DNA from: Flammula alnicola
Lineage: Eukaryota; Basidiomycota; Agaricomycetes; Agaricales; Strophariaceae
DNA length: 64,000 bases
Assembly: GCA_015499995.1 (NCBI GenBank)
Contig: JADNRV010000149.1
Span: 1-64,000, forward strand
Reading direction: 5' to 3'
In this document: piece by piece, positions 33,904-44,993 of the stretch
Position numbering within the stretch: position 1 is the stretch's first letter
Layout of the letters: each line of letters opens with the position of its first letter
Notes under the pieces: model-generated
Seen by the model: only the letters and a program-made list of their open reading frames with translations
Told to the model about the DNA's origin: nothing
The model's database searches: none
Position numbers and translations under genes: made by a program

Positions 33904-35260
33904 ATGGCTTCTGTTGACCGTCAACGCAACCTTCCTAGCTACCCGGATATCATGCAGAAGATTAAACTTCTCGATGTTATTCGTGGCGCGCCCGGTGCGA
34001 CGTTGGCCAACTATGCCCAACCTCTTGAGGAAACCGCGTATCTTATGGTGCGCTTTTCTTCTCTCTCCTTTGTTTCTTTTCTAACTTCGTTTTTCTTTAG
34101 TCCAAATGGTCCTCGCACTCTAGTACTGTCGCTAGTAACCCTGGTGCTGCTCAGGCTGTCACCCATGTCGCCAACATCTTTGCTGAGCTCCAGGATACTC
34201 ACAAACCCTACAAGCTGAGCGAGAAGGCTACTGCAGTCTGCGCGTTGCACTTGAGCATTCAGCCGCGTGCCCTCAAAGGCGATATTCCGACTGGTCCCAA
34301 GGCCGCTGCTGCCACTAGCTCTTCCGTGCGTTTTCCATTTGTCTATTCTGTCTCAGCTAGCTGATGACTTTTTGATTTTCTCTGCAGAAGTGTTTCACTT
34401 GCGGTTCTTGCGGCAAGGGCGCGACCGATGATTTCGAGATGGCCTCCGCTCCTGGTGCTTGTGCGTCTCCTTCCGATATCCTTGTCGACGACGACGACGA
34501 CTTGGTGCTTATTTTATCCCATCTACCTTCTAGCCTCTATTGATCTAAATGACTTCCTGCGCGTTTTTAAACAGATGAAGGTCGATGGCGACCGTATCGT
34601 TTTCTCAGACACTGCTACCGACCCGGGCACGTCTCCTTCTAAGGTTTCCGAGGAGCTTGAGCGTCCTAACTCTCGCAAGAGACGCTCGCCTCCTAGTGCC
34701 GAACCTAGTGCCAAGGTACGCATCTATTTTTATCTTTTCTATTTTTAGCTGACGCTCTCTCCAGTTTTCTGCTAAACGCGCGGAGGTGGTACGTCTCCCA
34801 TACGCGCTAGTTCCCAACATGGATGTTGACAGTCTTGCTTATCTCAAGGCTTCCAAGGCCTTGGCTCATAGCTCTGACAAGTCCCCGGCCCGGTCCGATA
34901 GCGACTCCTCTAAGCGTGCGCGCACTGAGGATAGCTATGTTTTCGGCGACTCGGCTGTTCTTGTCGAGGGTACGTCGTTTTGTGTCTTTTATATTCGACA
35001 TTAGTTTCTAATTTTTCTTTTCAACAGCTTCTGACCTTGCTGTCAACAACGCGCACTCTCAAGAGGTCTTGGCGAAGGCTTCTGCCCTTGTCAGCAAGAA
35101 GACTTCTTCGTCCGGCGACGAGCTAGCTCATCGCAAGGTTATTGGTGAGATCCAGGCCGAGCTCGTTGTCGGTTTGCACCGCATCGAGTTCCATTTGCAG
35201 CATCGCGAGCTCCTTCTCAAGGAGCTTAAACGCATGCAGAATAACCTCGACCTTGCCTAG
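33904..35260 (+). CDS. Antisense gene B: 354-residue protein, six exons, intact
   Basis: Exons 33904-34047, 34101-34325, 34388-34504, 34575-34715, 34765-34969, 35028-35260. The introns (53, 62, 70, 49 and 58 bp) have GT..AG borders and every phase matches, which is strong evidence for a working spliced gene. Order: helical N-terminus (PDIMQKIKLLDVIRGAPG), a small Cys set KCFTCGSCGK at the start of exon 3, an Asp run (DDDDD), a basic RKRR followed by Ser/Lys-rich text, and a C-terminal helix with coiled-coil character (HRIEFHLQHRELLLKELKRM). Nuclear, nucleic-acid-associated behaviour is possible from the basic patch only. I know no family match. It converges on the pol frame 130 bp away. Confidence 0.72.
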
Positions 35261-35389
35261 CTACTCCGTTGTTACAACTAGCTCATTTCATAGCCTCAAA
35301 GTGGCTTTATAGATCTCTCTTTAGCTTGTTTTATGTAGCCTGGTTTGCTCGCATGGGCTGGAATACATCGTTCTCTCTTTTGCGCCTTT

Positions 35390-38176
35390 TTACTCTTCAT
35401 CCCACCATAAGTCTTCGTCCTCGAACTCTTCCTCAGGTTCTAGTTCGTGCTCAGGCTCGGGCTCAGGCTCGTGCTCAGGCTCGGGCTCAGGCTCGTGCTC
35501 AGGCTCGGGCTCAGGCTCGTGCCTTCTCTTCGCTTTTCTTCGAACTGGTGCATCACTGAATATGAGGTCCGGGCCTAAGGCTTCATCATCATCCTCTGGT
35601 CGCTCAGCTAGCTTCCTCAAAGTCTCTAGATTATGATCAATCACGTCTTCTAAGTTGTCTGGAAGCTTTATATGTCGCCTAGCGAAATAAGGAATGACTC
35701 TAAAGGCTGCCACTTTATTGTGTGAAACCGAGCCATCCATTTCTGCAACTATATAGGCTCCTCCTAGGTTTCTAGCCATGACTATCATTGGTCCGAGATA
35801 TCGCGGCTGCATTTTACGATTCAAAGAGGACTCCACTTGTGTGTTTCTAACTAGGACCAAATCTCCTGGTTTGAAGATAAAGTCTCTTATTTTTGCGGAC
35901 TGCTTTTCCTCAAACTTAGCTAGCGCGTCTCGCTTTATTTTCGAAATACGCTCACGCATTTCATCTATATGAACTTTATGTTTGGCCAGAGCTCTCGCCC
36001 TATAACCAACTAGCTCCTCGGTTGTGAGAACCCTGTCGGGTAATTCTACAAGCCATGTCGCCTCTTGTATATCTAGCGGTATTACCGGATGCGCGCCCGT
36101 TACTAGGAAGAATGGTGAGCATCCCATTCCTTTTCGGATGGTGATCCTATCCGCCCATAGTACGTGGTGAAAGAATGCGAACCACTTGTTGGTTAATCCT
36201 CCCGTCGCTTTATACAGCATCTGTCGGATATCCCAATGTGGTCTTTCTATTTTTCCATTTGCGCGAGAGTTGTAGGCAGAGATACTAATCCCTTTTATAC
36301 CATACTTCTCTTCTAGATATTTGATCGCTTTTATAAATGGTGCTCCGTTATCTGAAATAATCTCTTGAAGACATCCCCATCTACAGATAATATCTTCGAA
36401 CAACCAAAGTGCGATATTCCTAGCTGTTTCTGCTCTTAAAGGTCTCCCTTCTACCCAAGAAGTCAACGCGCATCTTCCGTGTACTATTTGTCCACAACCC
36501 TGCGACTTTGGCGTCATATGCATGGTGTCCACATGTAGTTGCTGGAAGATTGACGGCGTATGCGTCTCAGTCCTAGGAATTAATATCATAGTCTTTTGTC
36601 TCTCCTGACACATATGGCAGGTCTTGACGTACCAGTGAACATCGCGTTCAATTTCTGGCCACCAAAATCTTTCCATTAACAAGGTCCTAGTTGCATAAGA
36701 ACCTCGATGTCCCAAGCTATCATGAGCTGAGTGCATCATATGAGTTCTATGTTCCTTTTCCACAACTAGCTTGTGCGCTTGATTAATATCTCTTCGATAC
36801 ATGCGCCCTTCTTTATTTAAGAAGAAGTTCCTTGCTGTGCGAGTGAAACTATAATATTCTTTTTCTGTCATGCCTGGTGGGCGTCGCATCGGGTTCTCTA
36901 ACCAGCGACGGACGAGAGGTAATTTCTCATCCATAGCTTTTCCAGCTGACGTCCGATTTCTCTCGTCATATTCCTCACTAGCTGCGTCCTCCGCTGAGAT
37001 TTGACCATCCAGAATCTTAGTTCCTAGCATAAACAGCTGTAGGAATTGTTTCTGAGGTTCTGGGACGGCATCTTTACTCATGAATTTCGCAGCTAGCTCT
37101 CTTTCGACTCTATTTTCTCTCCTAGCTTTGTCTATTTCGATCTGGAAGCTTTCCAGCGACGTAGCTAGGTTATCATACGGCTCTTCCTCTTTCACCTCAT
37201 ATATATATCCTCCTCTAGTGTCGATGGTATCTTTGAACTCATCAAATTCCAAGGGATCAGGGTCAGACTCATATTTCTTTACGAACACCGGGGACCTGAA
37301 GGTTCATCCTCATCTGCCTCCGGGTTCTCAAAGACTTCATCTCCTGGTTGCCCTTCTCTGCGAGATAATCCGTCTGCTCCAAAGGTCTTTCCTGCTACAT
37401 GCCGCAAGGTGAAATGGAACATCATAATATGATCTATCCATCTATTTATAGTAGCATTGGGACCGAGCCCCGGATTGTCAAGCATTCCCTTTAGATATTT
37501 GGCATCTGTTTCGACAACTAGCTTTCTTACACCAATCAACCAATAATAGCAAGCGTGCAGACCTCTCAAAAGGCCAAACAACTCTCGCTTCGGCTGCGAG
37601 AATCTTTGTTCTCGATCCGTTAATAAAATTGATCCGAACCGGGCATAAGCTTTCTTCTTTTTGTCCGTCGGGTCCTCTTGATAAATATAGAACCCAACAG
37701 CGCGCCATGATGTATCGACAGCTAGGACTATGTCTCCTGGTAGAGAGTAGTCTAGTGGTTTAATACATTTGGCTTCTTTTGCTCCTTCTTTCAACAACTG
37801 CATACTTTCTTCTTGTTTCGGCCCCCATTCAAAGGGCGTTTTTCCTCTCAACAGCTTTTGTATGTGCTCCGTGCGGCTAGCATAGTCTGTTATATATATT
37901 CTTAACAAACCAATGGTGCCAATGAATGAGCGCACATCGCTGATAGTTTTGCACGGACCCCAGTTCGTGATAGCTAGCAGTTTGTCTGGTGACGGCTTTC
38001 GTCCCTCATAGGAGCAGAGGTGACCCACGACGACTATTTCGGCCGCGCATAAGGTCGATTTATATCCAGAAAACGTTCCTCCACTATATTTCATCCTCTG
38101 GACAATGCGATTTACATTCTGCATGTGTTCCCAGACGAAGCGTCGGATTCCCGCGTTTTCTTTGATAACCTCATAC
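35390..38176 (-). pseudogene. Gypsy pol: RT end, RNase H and integrase
   Basis: Begins abruptly at the hAT-type element (38176). First the reverse transcriptase connection region (GGTFSGYKS), then RNase H (VLAVDTSWRAVGFYIYQ, KRELFGLLRGL, VVETDAKYL; about 37700-37450). The integrase lies in the 632-codon frame from 37288: an HHCC zinc part at residues about 189-227 (H..LGH...CHMC) and a DDE core with D254 (LHVDTM), D313 (ISDNG) and E348 (NGKIER). The tail is acidic with three EPEPEPEH units. The RNase H and integrase frames differ by one base at about 37288 near a CCCC run, so either a frameshift mutation or a programmed shift separates them. The YxDD palm is missing, so this copy cannot copy itself. 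Confidence 0.85.
35440..35521. repeat. 24-bp tandem repeat in the pol tail
   Basis: Three near-identical 24-bp units built on CTCAGGCTCGGGCTCAGG, encoding EPEPEPEH repeats at the C-terminus of the integrase frame. Confidence 0.8.
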
Positions 38177-39243
38177 GAGGTCTTTGCTGTGCCCCCCCTA
38201 TTCCTACCGGAATCCGGTGGAATCCGGTGGAATATAGGGCCATTCCGGTGGAATCTCCTGCCAAATTTCTGAATTTTTTTGAAAAAGGGGCAAATTCTGA
38301 GATTCCACTGGAATGTTGACCGGAATGCAACAGGAGTGGAATGGCTGGAATGGAACAACTAGATATTCCACTGGAATGGAATAGAAGTGCATTATGATTT
38401 GGTGATTTCTGATGTCTATATATAGAAATAGACATCAGTTCCTGTCTGTGGTATTGAAATAAAATTGGATAGTGTACCAAGACATATTCCCAATTAGGAA
38501 ATTCAATATTTGGATCAGGTGATTTTGAAAAGACTCAGGTTTGGTCGAGTTTTTTGCAGTTTTCTCATCAACAAGAGCAGCAGATCACATGATTTCTAAA
38601 GGTACACAGGTTACACAGCAGGTGCTATAATTACTTTTTTAGGCATAAAATTCCCACGGTCCTCAAAACAGGCTAAATATGGTAATATTGCCTGTCTGGG
38701 ACACATAATATAGATATATTTAGAATCTCCTCAAAATGCTAAATCTGATGATACCTTATTGACCCTGAATCACTCACATGTCAGTCACATAACATAAGTA
38801 TCTCAAATAGACAAATAAGGCATATAAAGGAGTCAATTTGCACATGTCACACCTGTGTGACATGTGACTCTTGTGCCTGAATTTTTTGGTTTCAGACACC
38901 TGCCAGATTAGGGTGGACCCTGTGGTTTTCGCAACCTATTTTAGATGATTTTACCCTAAATGTCTATATTTAGATTTGGATTTTGCGGGGTGGTTTTTGG
39001 ACAAAAGGCTTGGGATACAGGAGAGGTGTGATGTTTTTTGGCAAATTCAAATGCCTGTGACATGTGACATCTAAATTAAACAAAATACAATGTATTCCCG
39101 TCCATTCCAGTGGATTTTGGTCTCATTCCACTGGATTCTGGTCTCATTCCACTGGATTCTGGTCCCATTCCACCGGATTCCGGTTCCATTCCACCGGATT
39201 CCGGTCATTCCTACCGGAATAGGTGGGGCACAGCAAAGTACTG
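38177..39243. mobile_element. hAT-type non-autonomous element, family 2, copy 3, no target duplication
   Basis: Complete ends as in copies 1 and 2 and very similar to copy 1, but the flanking 8-mers are CCTCATAC (left) and TCCCAGTG (right), which do not match. Gypsy pol stops exactly at its left end and LINE reverse transcriptase starts exactly at its right end. Confidence 0.85.
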
Positions 39244-41128
39244 TCCCAGTGAGGCTATCCAATATCGTGGAGAGCCTTGCAATGATTTGCCCACCTTGTG
39301 GGATGCCCTACATGGCACGTACAACTCAGCGTTGGATAGAACATACGATGCTGCTCTCTTGGAGTCCATCCCGCAACTTCCTGTTCGGGACTGGGCTCCC
39401 TTCTCCCCGCTGGAACTCACGGAAGCACTTTCTGCGTGTTCCGGTCTTTCTTCTCCGGGTCCGGATCATGTCAATTGGTCCCACCTGAAGAAGATTGTAC
39501 GTCAGGACCTCCACTCGGTGGAGGTCCTTATCTCGATCGCTAATGCCTGCATGCGTGTGGGTCATTGGCCATCTCCCTTCAAGGAATCTATGTCGGTTAT
39601 TATCCCCAAACCCGGCAAGCCTTCATACTCCACCCCTAAGGTGTTCAGGCCTATTGTGCTTTTGAATACTGTGGGGAAACTCGTCGAGAAAATGATCTCG
39701 AATCGCATTCAGTTCGACGCTGTCGGACAGGATATATTTCACCCGAATCAGGTTGGAGGCGTTAGGGGACGCTCCACCGAGGACGCGGGTCTGTTTTTGA
39801 CGCACATGGTGAGGGCTGGGTGGGCAAAAGGGTTGAGGACTAGCGTCCTTGCCTTTGACCTTGCTCAGTTCTTTCCTTCTCTTAATCACGAGGTTCTCGT
39901 GATCATTCTCCGGAAGCTTGGCTTTCCACCGCTGGTGGTCAAGTTTTTCAGTTCTTATCTGATAGAAAGGAAGACGCAGTATGCGTGGACTCCTTCCTGT
40001 CAGACCCTCTGCAAGCAGATGTGGGCGTAGGACAGGGCTCTGCCCTGTCCCCTGTCTTGTCGGCTATTTATTTGGCGCCCATCATGCGTCTTTTCTACAA
40101 GAGGTGCCGTGAGATCCATCTTGTGGTTGACCTTCTGTCATATGTAGATGATGGTACCCTGATTTCTCAGGAGACCGGACTCGATCCCAATGTTGTAAAC
40201 CTTTGCAAGGCTTATAAGATTATATTTGAACTGTTCACTAAGTTCGCTCTCGCTCTGGAGCACGCGAAGTCGGAGATTTTTCACTTCGACAACACGGCTT
40301 CAGTTTATAACCCTGCCATTGATTTGGGTGAAGAACCCTACACTGCAGGCAAATGGCTCAAGCCTAAGCCGTTCTGGCGATATCTTGGGTTTTACTTTGA
40401 TCGCAAGCTCACTTTCAAGGAGCATGTGAGATACTATTCCACCAAAGGGTTCACATCGGTCGTATTGATGAGAATGCTTGGGTCTTCTACCAGAGGGCTG
40501 CCGCCACATCTTAAGCGCCTCCTCTACCGCACGTGCGTTATCCCCATAATTACTTATGGCTACCGCATGTGGTATTTCCGCAAGGCCTGAAACAAGGGGC
40601 TTATTGCGCAACTCACTAATGTCCAGCGTAAAGCTGGATTGTGGATTATTGGGTGCTTCCGCACTTCTCCCTCATATGGCGTTGAGGCCCTAGCCGGCCT
40701 TTTGCCCATGCTCCTACTTCTGGACAGGTTGAACTCGCGGGCAGTTGCCCGGATCTCTCTCTTGTCTGATACACACCCGGTCAGGTCATTTATGGCGGGA
40801 CCTTTACTTAAGAGAGCCGTCCCTCACAAGATGGCAATTGAGAACTTTACCGAGCATCAACGTGAAAAGTTGCGCGGCGGACTTGTGGGCAATGCATTGT
40901 TCCACCCCGCTGGTCTGGAGGAACTGGAGCCTTTTGCTCCAGACGCCAGGCCTGGATATCGTCTAATGGATCAGCATGCGAGCCGGTTTACATGGATAGC
41001 TAAACCCCGTATCAGCAGGGCTGAAGACCCTGATGCTGCGTGGAAAATCGTACTGGACAGACTCATCGAGAAGTGTGACGATGAGCCAGGAACCGCATAT
41101 GCTGGTGTCGACGGCTCGGTCCCTCCGG

Positions 41129-41819
41129 TAGAGCTATTCACGAGTTAACCTGCAAGTTAACTTGCACTTGTACTTGTGAGTATAAACATTCTAAAATCCA
41201 AACTCGTACTTGCACAAGTTTGTTCCCACGAGTAACTTGTACTCACAAGTCAAGTACTCACAAGTTGCAAGTTAACCTGCACATTGCAAGTACCTGCAGG
41301 TACCTACCAGTACTCACAAGTTAGCACTGACTAACCCATCACTATATTTCCATGCTATCTATTATCTCATATCTGATCTACATATTTATAAAGAATAGAA
41401 AACAGTGTTTATATTTAAGATAAAGATACAAATTATAAGATATATAGAGCTGGTGCAGTCCCTATAGAGTAACAACTAGGTGGGATTTTCAATCTCTCAG
41501 ATTAAGTATCTACTTTACATGCAAGATCTGTGAGATTCTTCTGGTATGTCATACAGTCACAAATTATTCTGTATCAATTACTACTAAATTTTTATTAGCA
41601 CAAATACAGTCTCATTAATTTCATTAATTTATGAAGAAATTTTGAAAATTTCTATATGAGTATACCTGTAAGTACTTGTGCAATCCTGAAATCCATACTT
41701 GTACTTGTGTCTACTCATGGGAAACAAGTAACTTGCACTCACGAGTTATTGACTTGCAAGTTTTTTGAACAAGTTTACCTGTGCAACTCATGAGTAACCT
41801 GCACTCGTGAATAGCTCTA
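41129..41819. mobile_element. hAT MITE nested in LINE RNase H
   Basis: 691 bp, perfect 16-bp ends TAGAGCTATTCACGAG and CTCGTGAATAGCTCTA, exact 8-bp duplication CCCTCCGG (41121-41128 and 41820-41827). Inner ends are rich in AACTTGCA/ACTTGTAC words. Removing element plus one duplication would leave the RNase H frame uninterrupted at this spot. Confidence 0.95.
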
Positions 41820-41988
41820 CCCTCCGGGGCCCTGGCAGGCCACCAACGGCATTGTTATCAAGCGGCAGGGCGCTCTGGTGTTGGCCAGATGTCACTCTTC
41901 CGGACGAGCTATTAGCACTGATGCTGAGCTCGATGCCATCTCGGTGGCCATCTCTGCAATGGTAGCATTCAGAGACGTCACCAGGATA

Positions 41989-42575
41989 CAGTCGAACCTC
42001 TCATAACCCATGCCTTAGATAACCCATAACCCCTTATATCCCATAGATTTTTTGGTCCACCAAGTCGGTGGGCGGGGATTTTCAACCCATAACCCATAAG
42101 TCCGCGATAACCCATAATCCATACCCCTTCCCGACCAAAACCCATAGGTTTTGGTACTATATCGGGCCTATAAGCGTAGGTTTACGGTTGAATAATTATT
42201 TTGCCAGGTATCCATCACAAATAATAAGCCACAGCAGCTACTTAACAGCTCAAAACTGACCTTTTTGACCTAATTCCACCCCGAAAGCACCACCCCCAAT
42301 AATTTTCTCACGACTCTGATGGTGTCAAACCTCCTCCCGGCCCACCGTCATAAGGCCATCAAGGCATAGATGATAAATGATCTCCTTTCAAGCATGTTAG
42401 AGGCATCGTGAATGACAACCGCCATATTTTAGCAGAAATCTGACCGCCAGTGGCCGTAATTTTTTTTTGATATTTTTCGAATCTATTTTTAGCTTCCCTC
42501 TCGCAGCCCATAACCTCTGATAACCCATACTCTGGGCCGTCCACTGAGAGGTATGGGTTATGAGGGGTTCGACTG
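41989..42575. mobile_element. Tc1/mariner (pogo-like) MITE nested in LINE RNase H
   Basis: 587 bp, 23-bp ends beginning CAGTCGAACCTCTCATAACC, flanked by TA on both sides (41987-41988 and 42576-42577). TA duplication and a CAGT start fit the pogo/Fot1 branch. Inside are several ATAACCCAT words near both ends. Non-coding. Confidence 0.9.
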
Positions 42576-43258
42576 TAGTCATTTTCACGGATTCGATGCA
42601 TGCTGCTTGAATGGCCGTTGATCCTTCCCCACATTCTCATCAGGGTTCCTCTCTGATAGTGTGTCGGACACTTGCACGATGGTTCCAAGGTGGTGGTAAC
42701 CGAAAAGTTGTTTTTGCAGAGTCTCCCTCCGATATGGAGTGGAACGTCTATCAAGAGGCTCATGACCTCGTCCTTGGGTTTCCAGGCGTACATGTTACAC
42801 CGGATACCCCTCTATCTATCGCTTGGCTCAAGAACAAAGCCGACACTGCAGCTCGGGGTGCCTGGTCGACGGAGGTCGACGAGGTTCCCAATTTACTTGG
42901 CTCCAATTTCTTGGAGTTAGAGGATCTAAAGGGTAATCCTCTCCGTCCGACCCCCGTTCGCGGCGGGCCGTGGCTTGAAGTGGGCGGTCGCAACTCTCAG
43001 TTGTTCGCCCGCATGTGCCGTGCCATCACGAATCATGCTCCGATCGGCTCGTACTACGAGCGGTTCAAAATCGACGATCCACTTGCTCTCGGTTGTACGT
43101 GTGGGGTTTATCCTCAGACGCGCGACCATCTCTTTGGGTGCCCGAAGCTCCCGATGCTACCTCACAGGGCCCCGCACCTAGTGTGGGGTCTTGAGAAATT
43201 TTTGACGGACAACGTTACAGCGTTTGCCTTCAACCGGCCCCCAGCCGGAGTCGGATGA

Positions 43259-43746
43259 GGGACTCTGGATGGGGGGTGATCCTGGGTGCAGTTGGGGCCT
43301 TGGCCCAAAACCTAGTGCCCGCAGGTGTTTCCATGTTGGACTGTTCCAGACCCGTAAGGGCGAGGGGCCTGTTCGTCGCAGGCTTCGATTGTCGGGCTTA
43401 GTGGGCGGCTTTTGGCACGATATCCCGTGGAGGACCCGCATTGGTGTAACGAGGACGTCGAGTTTGCCGAATAAGTGGGGAGAGCCGGGCAAGCTCTGAC
43501 TTCATCTGGGTGACCCCCTTGTCCACCCTTTTAATCCATATCTACCTTACGCTCGGTAGCGTTAACAACGCCACGCGTCTGTATTTCCTGGGCTGCGAGG
43601 TCCGTCATTTGGGTTTCAGACTGCAGCGCAGTCTCGCATGCTCCCCTGCGAGCAACCAATTCCTCTCTTTTGCTTTGGGTATTGTAGCGTACTCGCTTGT
43701 ATTAGTTAGAGACTGCACTGCGATCATGCAGCGGTATATAAATTGT

Positions 43747-43780
<34 letters not shown>
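43259..43780 (+). other. LINE 3' UTR and poly(A)
   Basis: Non-coding tail of the LINE; it shares its last 40 bp (GCGGTATATAAATTGTTGATTT) with the chimera tail at about 47670-47694, and a related ending with all other LINE and SINE tails in the window. Confidence 0.8.
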
Positions 43781-43783
<3 letters not shown>

Positions 43784-44290
43784 CTCAAGTAGGAATTCGC
43801 CGGCCTCTTACGAGGCTGACGGGGGGCAGGGGCAACCTTCGAAGGCGCAGCCGGAGGCTGCGACTTCGGAGGTGCCGCTGTGCCAGATGGCGCTGTGAAC
43901 GCCGGCGCCCTAGCCTTCCCAGTCGGCTTCCTAGTCGTGGGGGCGGGGGTGGCAGATGACATCCCAGTGTCCATGTCAGTGTCCATGGGACCCGACCTGG
44001 AAGCACCAGGGAGGATAGAGGCCGTGGAGGCATGAATCGTCTCCTCATGGGGGGAGATCGAGGCCACAACCATCGAAGTAAGTTCGTGGACGGTGCGATT
44101 ACCGTCCGCGTTGAGTGTAGTGGCTTCCCACCACGAAGATGTGTACACCGCTGAGATAAACCCAACGATGGACGATGCGAGAGGTCGAGAGACCTCCGAA
44201 CCAGCAGTATCCAAGGCCTCGCCACTGGAACGATGAAACCAGGACGATGCCATCCGGAGAGACTCAGAGAGTCGATGCATCACCTCGTCG
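43781..44290 (-). pseudogene. LINE ORF1 fragment, inverted
   Basis: On the minus strand the text VMHRLSESLRMASSWFHRS to RKRPANSYLRP matches ORF1 of the LINE at 56554-58623. The C-terminal side is cut at 43781 by the poly(A) of the plus-strand LINE, showing that LINE inserted here. The N-terminal side fades at about 44290. A small extra Pro/Ala stretch (PPKSQPPAAPSK) is not in the other copies. Confidence 0.8.
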
Positions 44291-44518
44291 AGGGAATATA
44301 TATCTCAAAGGAAATAAATTCAATCATCAGCCCAAAAAAGTTATGGGTGATTTTGTCTTGGGGTATTTCTGTAATGGGTTGTCTTTTCTGGAAGACATCA
44401 CTCGTTTGTCACACCCGAGCCTGACACATCCAACACGCCTCAGCTTCTAGCTGACCCTGCACTTATGACACCGTCCTGGCTTCTTTTTGCTATTTTTAAC
44501 TTTGGCGCATCATTAATC

Positions 44519-44980
44519 ATGGTCGATGTGACTTGGACGTGTGGATATTGCCACAAAGTCAAAGAATTGAATGCAGACAACTTTGTCCAGACACGCGACA
44601 GATTTCAGAAAGGCTGCAAGGAATGCTCAGTAAAAAGAGCTGAATCCCATGTCAAACAGAGGGCACGGTCTGCAGAAGGAGAACGAGGATAAAGAACATG
44701 AACAGTTTCGCAAAGAATTCGGAAATCTCATTCACTCCTTCATTGCTTTTGTGGATATAACAACATTAGATGGGAAGAATTCAAGGGAGAAGGCAGATAA
44801 GTTGTCTGTTGCAATTTGGGAGGAATTGAAATGAAGTCCTTAAAAAATAGGGAGGAAAAGTCCAAGAGCTCTCTCTTGACTCTGCTTGTGAGAAATACAC
44901 CTTATTTTCAATTACCTACATTGATTTAATTGTATAGTCAACACGAATGGATCCAACTTTGAGGTCTATGCTCTTCTTGG
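44519..44980 (+). pseudogene. MULE-transposase-like gene, left part
   Basis: ATG at 44519 opens a small cysteine module, WTCGYC..17 residues..GCKEC, followed after a one-base shift near 44665 by a Lys/Glu-rich helical stretch (44700-44834). An intron-like gap with acceptor TTGTATAG (about 44930) leads into VNTNGSNFEVYALLGE. This last text continues without a break at 58875 (VAGSGCLLGYLLI), on the far side of the LINE insertion. The LLGE..G.G.PLG.LL pattern resembles the start of the MULE (Mutator-like) transposase core in fungi; that assignment is from memory and moderate. Confidence 0.45.
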
Positions 44981-44993
44981 AGAAGTCGCTGGA
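44981..44993. repeat. 13-bp target duplication of the outer LINE, left copy
   Basis: AGAAGTCGCTGGA is repeated at 58862-58874, right after the poly(A) at 58861. The pair brackets one LINE insertion of nearly 13.9 kb including its nested guests. Confidence 0.85.

Larger units (their letters stand above)
27068..38176 (-). mobile_element. Ty3/gypsy element with an antisense gene cassette, 5' part missing
   Basis: Reading along the minus strand: a pol frame lacking its beginning (38176 to 35390), then four genes in the opposite orientation (35260 back to 28996), a polypurine tract (about 28527-28538) and the 3' LTR (28526-27068). The 5' LTR, gag, protease and most of the reverse transcriptase are absent, ended by a hAT-type element at 38177. 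Gypsy pol normally lies directly before the 3' LTR; here about 6.7 kb of extra, separately promoted genes intervene. The LTR copy is nearly identical to the solo LTR at 18.5 kb, so the family was active recently. Confidence 0.78.
39244..43258 (+). pseudogene. LINE ORF2: reverse transcriptase and RNase H, broken
   Basis: Reverse transcriptase motifs: FDLAQFFPSLNH (A), GSALSPVLSAIYLAPIM (B) and LSYVDDGTLI (C, catalytic Asp pair). RNase H follows with AGVDGS (D), STDAELDAI (E) and IFTDSM (D), and the end carries a Cys/His set CTCGVYPQTRDHLFGC. Damage: a single missing A near 39989 shifts the frame, TGA at 40588, TGA at 42608 (CGA in the copy at 46491), and two MITE insertions inside RNase H (41129-41819 and 41989-42575). 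The ORF ends GVG-TGA at 43258. Confidence 0.85.
39244..43780 (+). mobile_element. LINE (Tad1-like), 5' truncated, with two nested MITEs
   Basis: Runs from inside the reverse transcriptase (SEAIQYRGEPCND) to the 3' UTR ending TTGTTGATTT plus about 29 A (43752-43780). The 5' half is absent at the junction with the hAT-type element. The poly(A) abuts another LINE's ORF1 in inverse orientation (43781), the sequence it entered. It belongs to the subfamily that also gave the 3' part of the chimera at 46478-47721. Confidence 0.88.

Noticed and set aside
35440..35521. 24-bp tandem units considered as a CRISPR or regulatory array
   Set aside because: They are back to back without spacers and encode EPEPEPEH in the pol frame.
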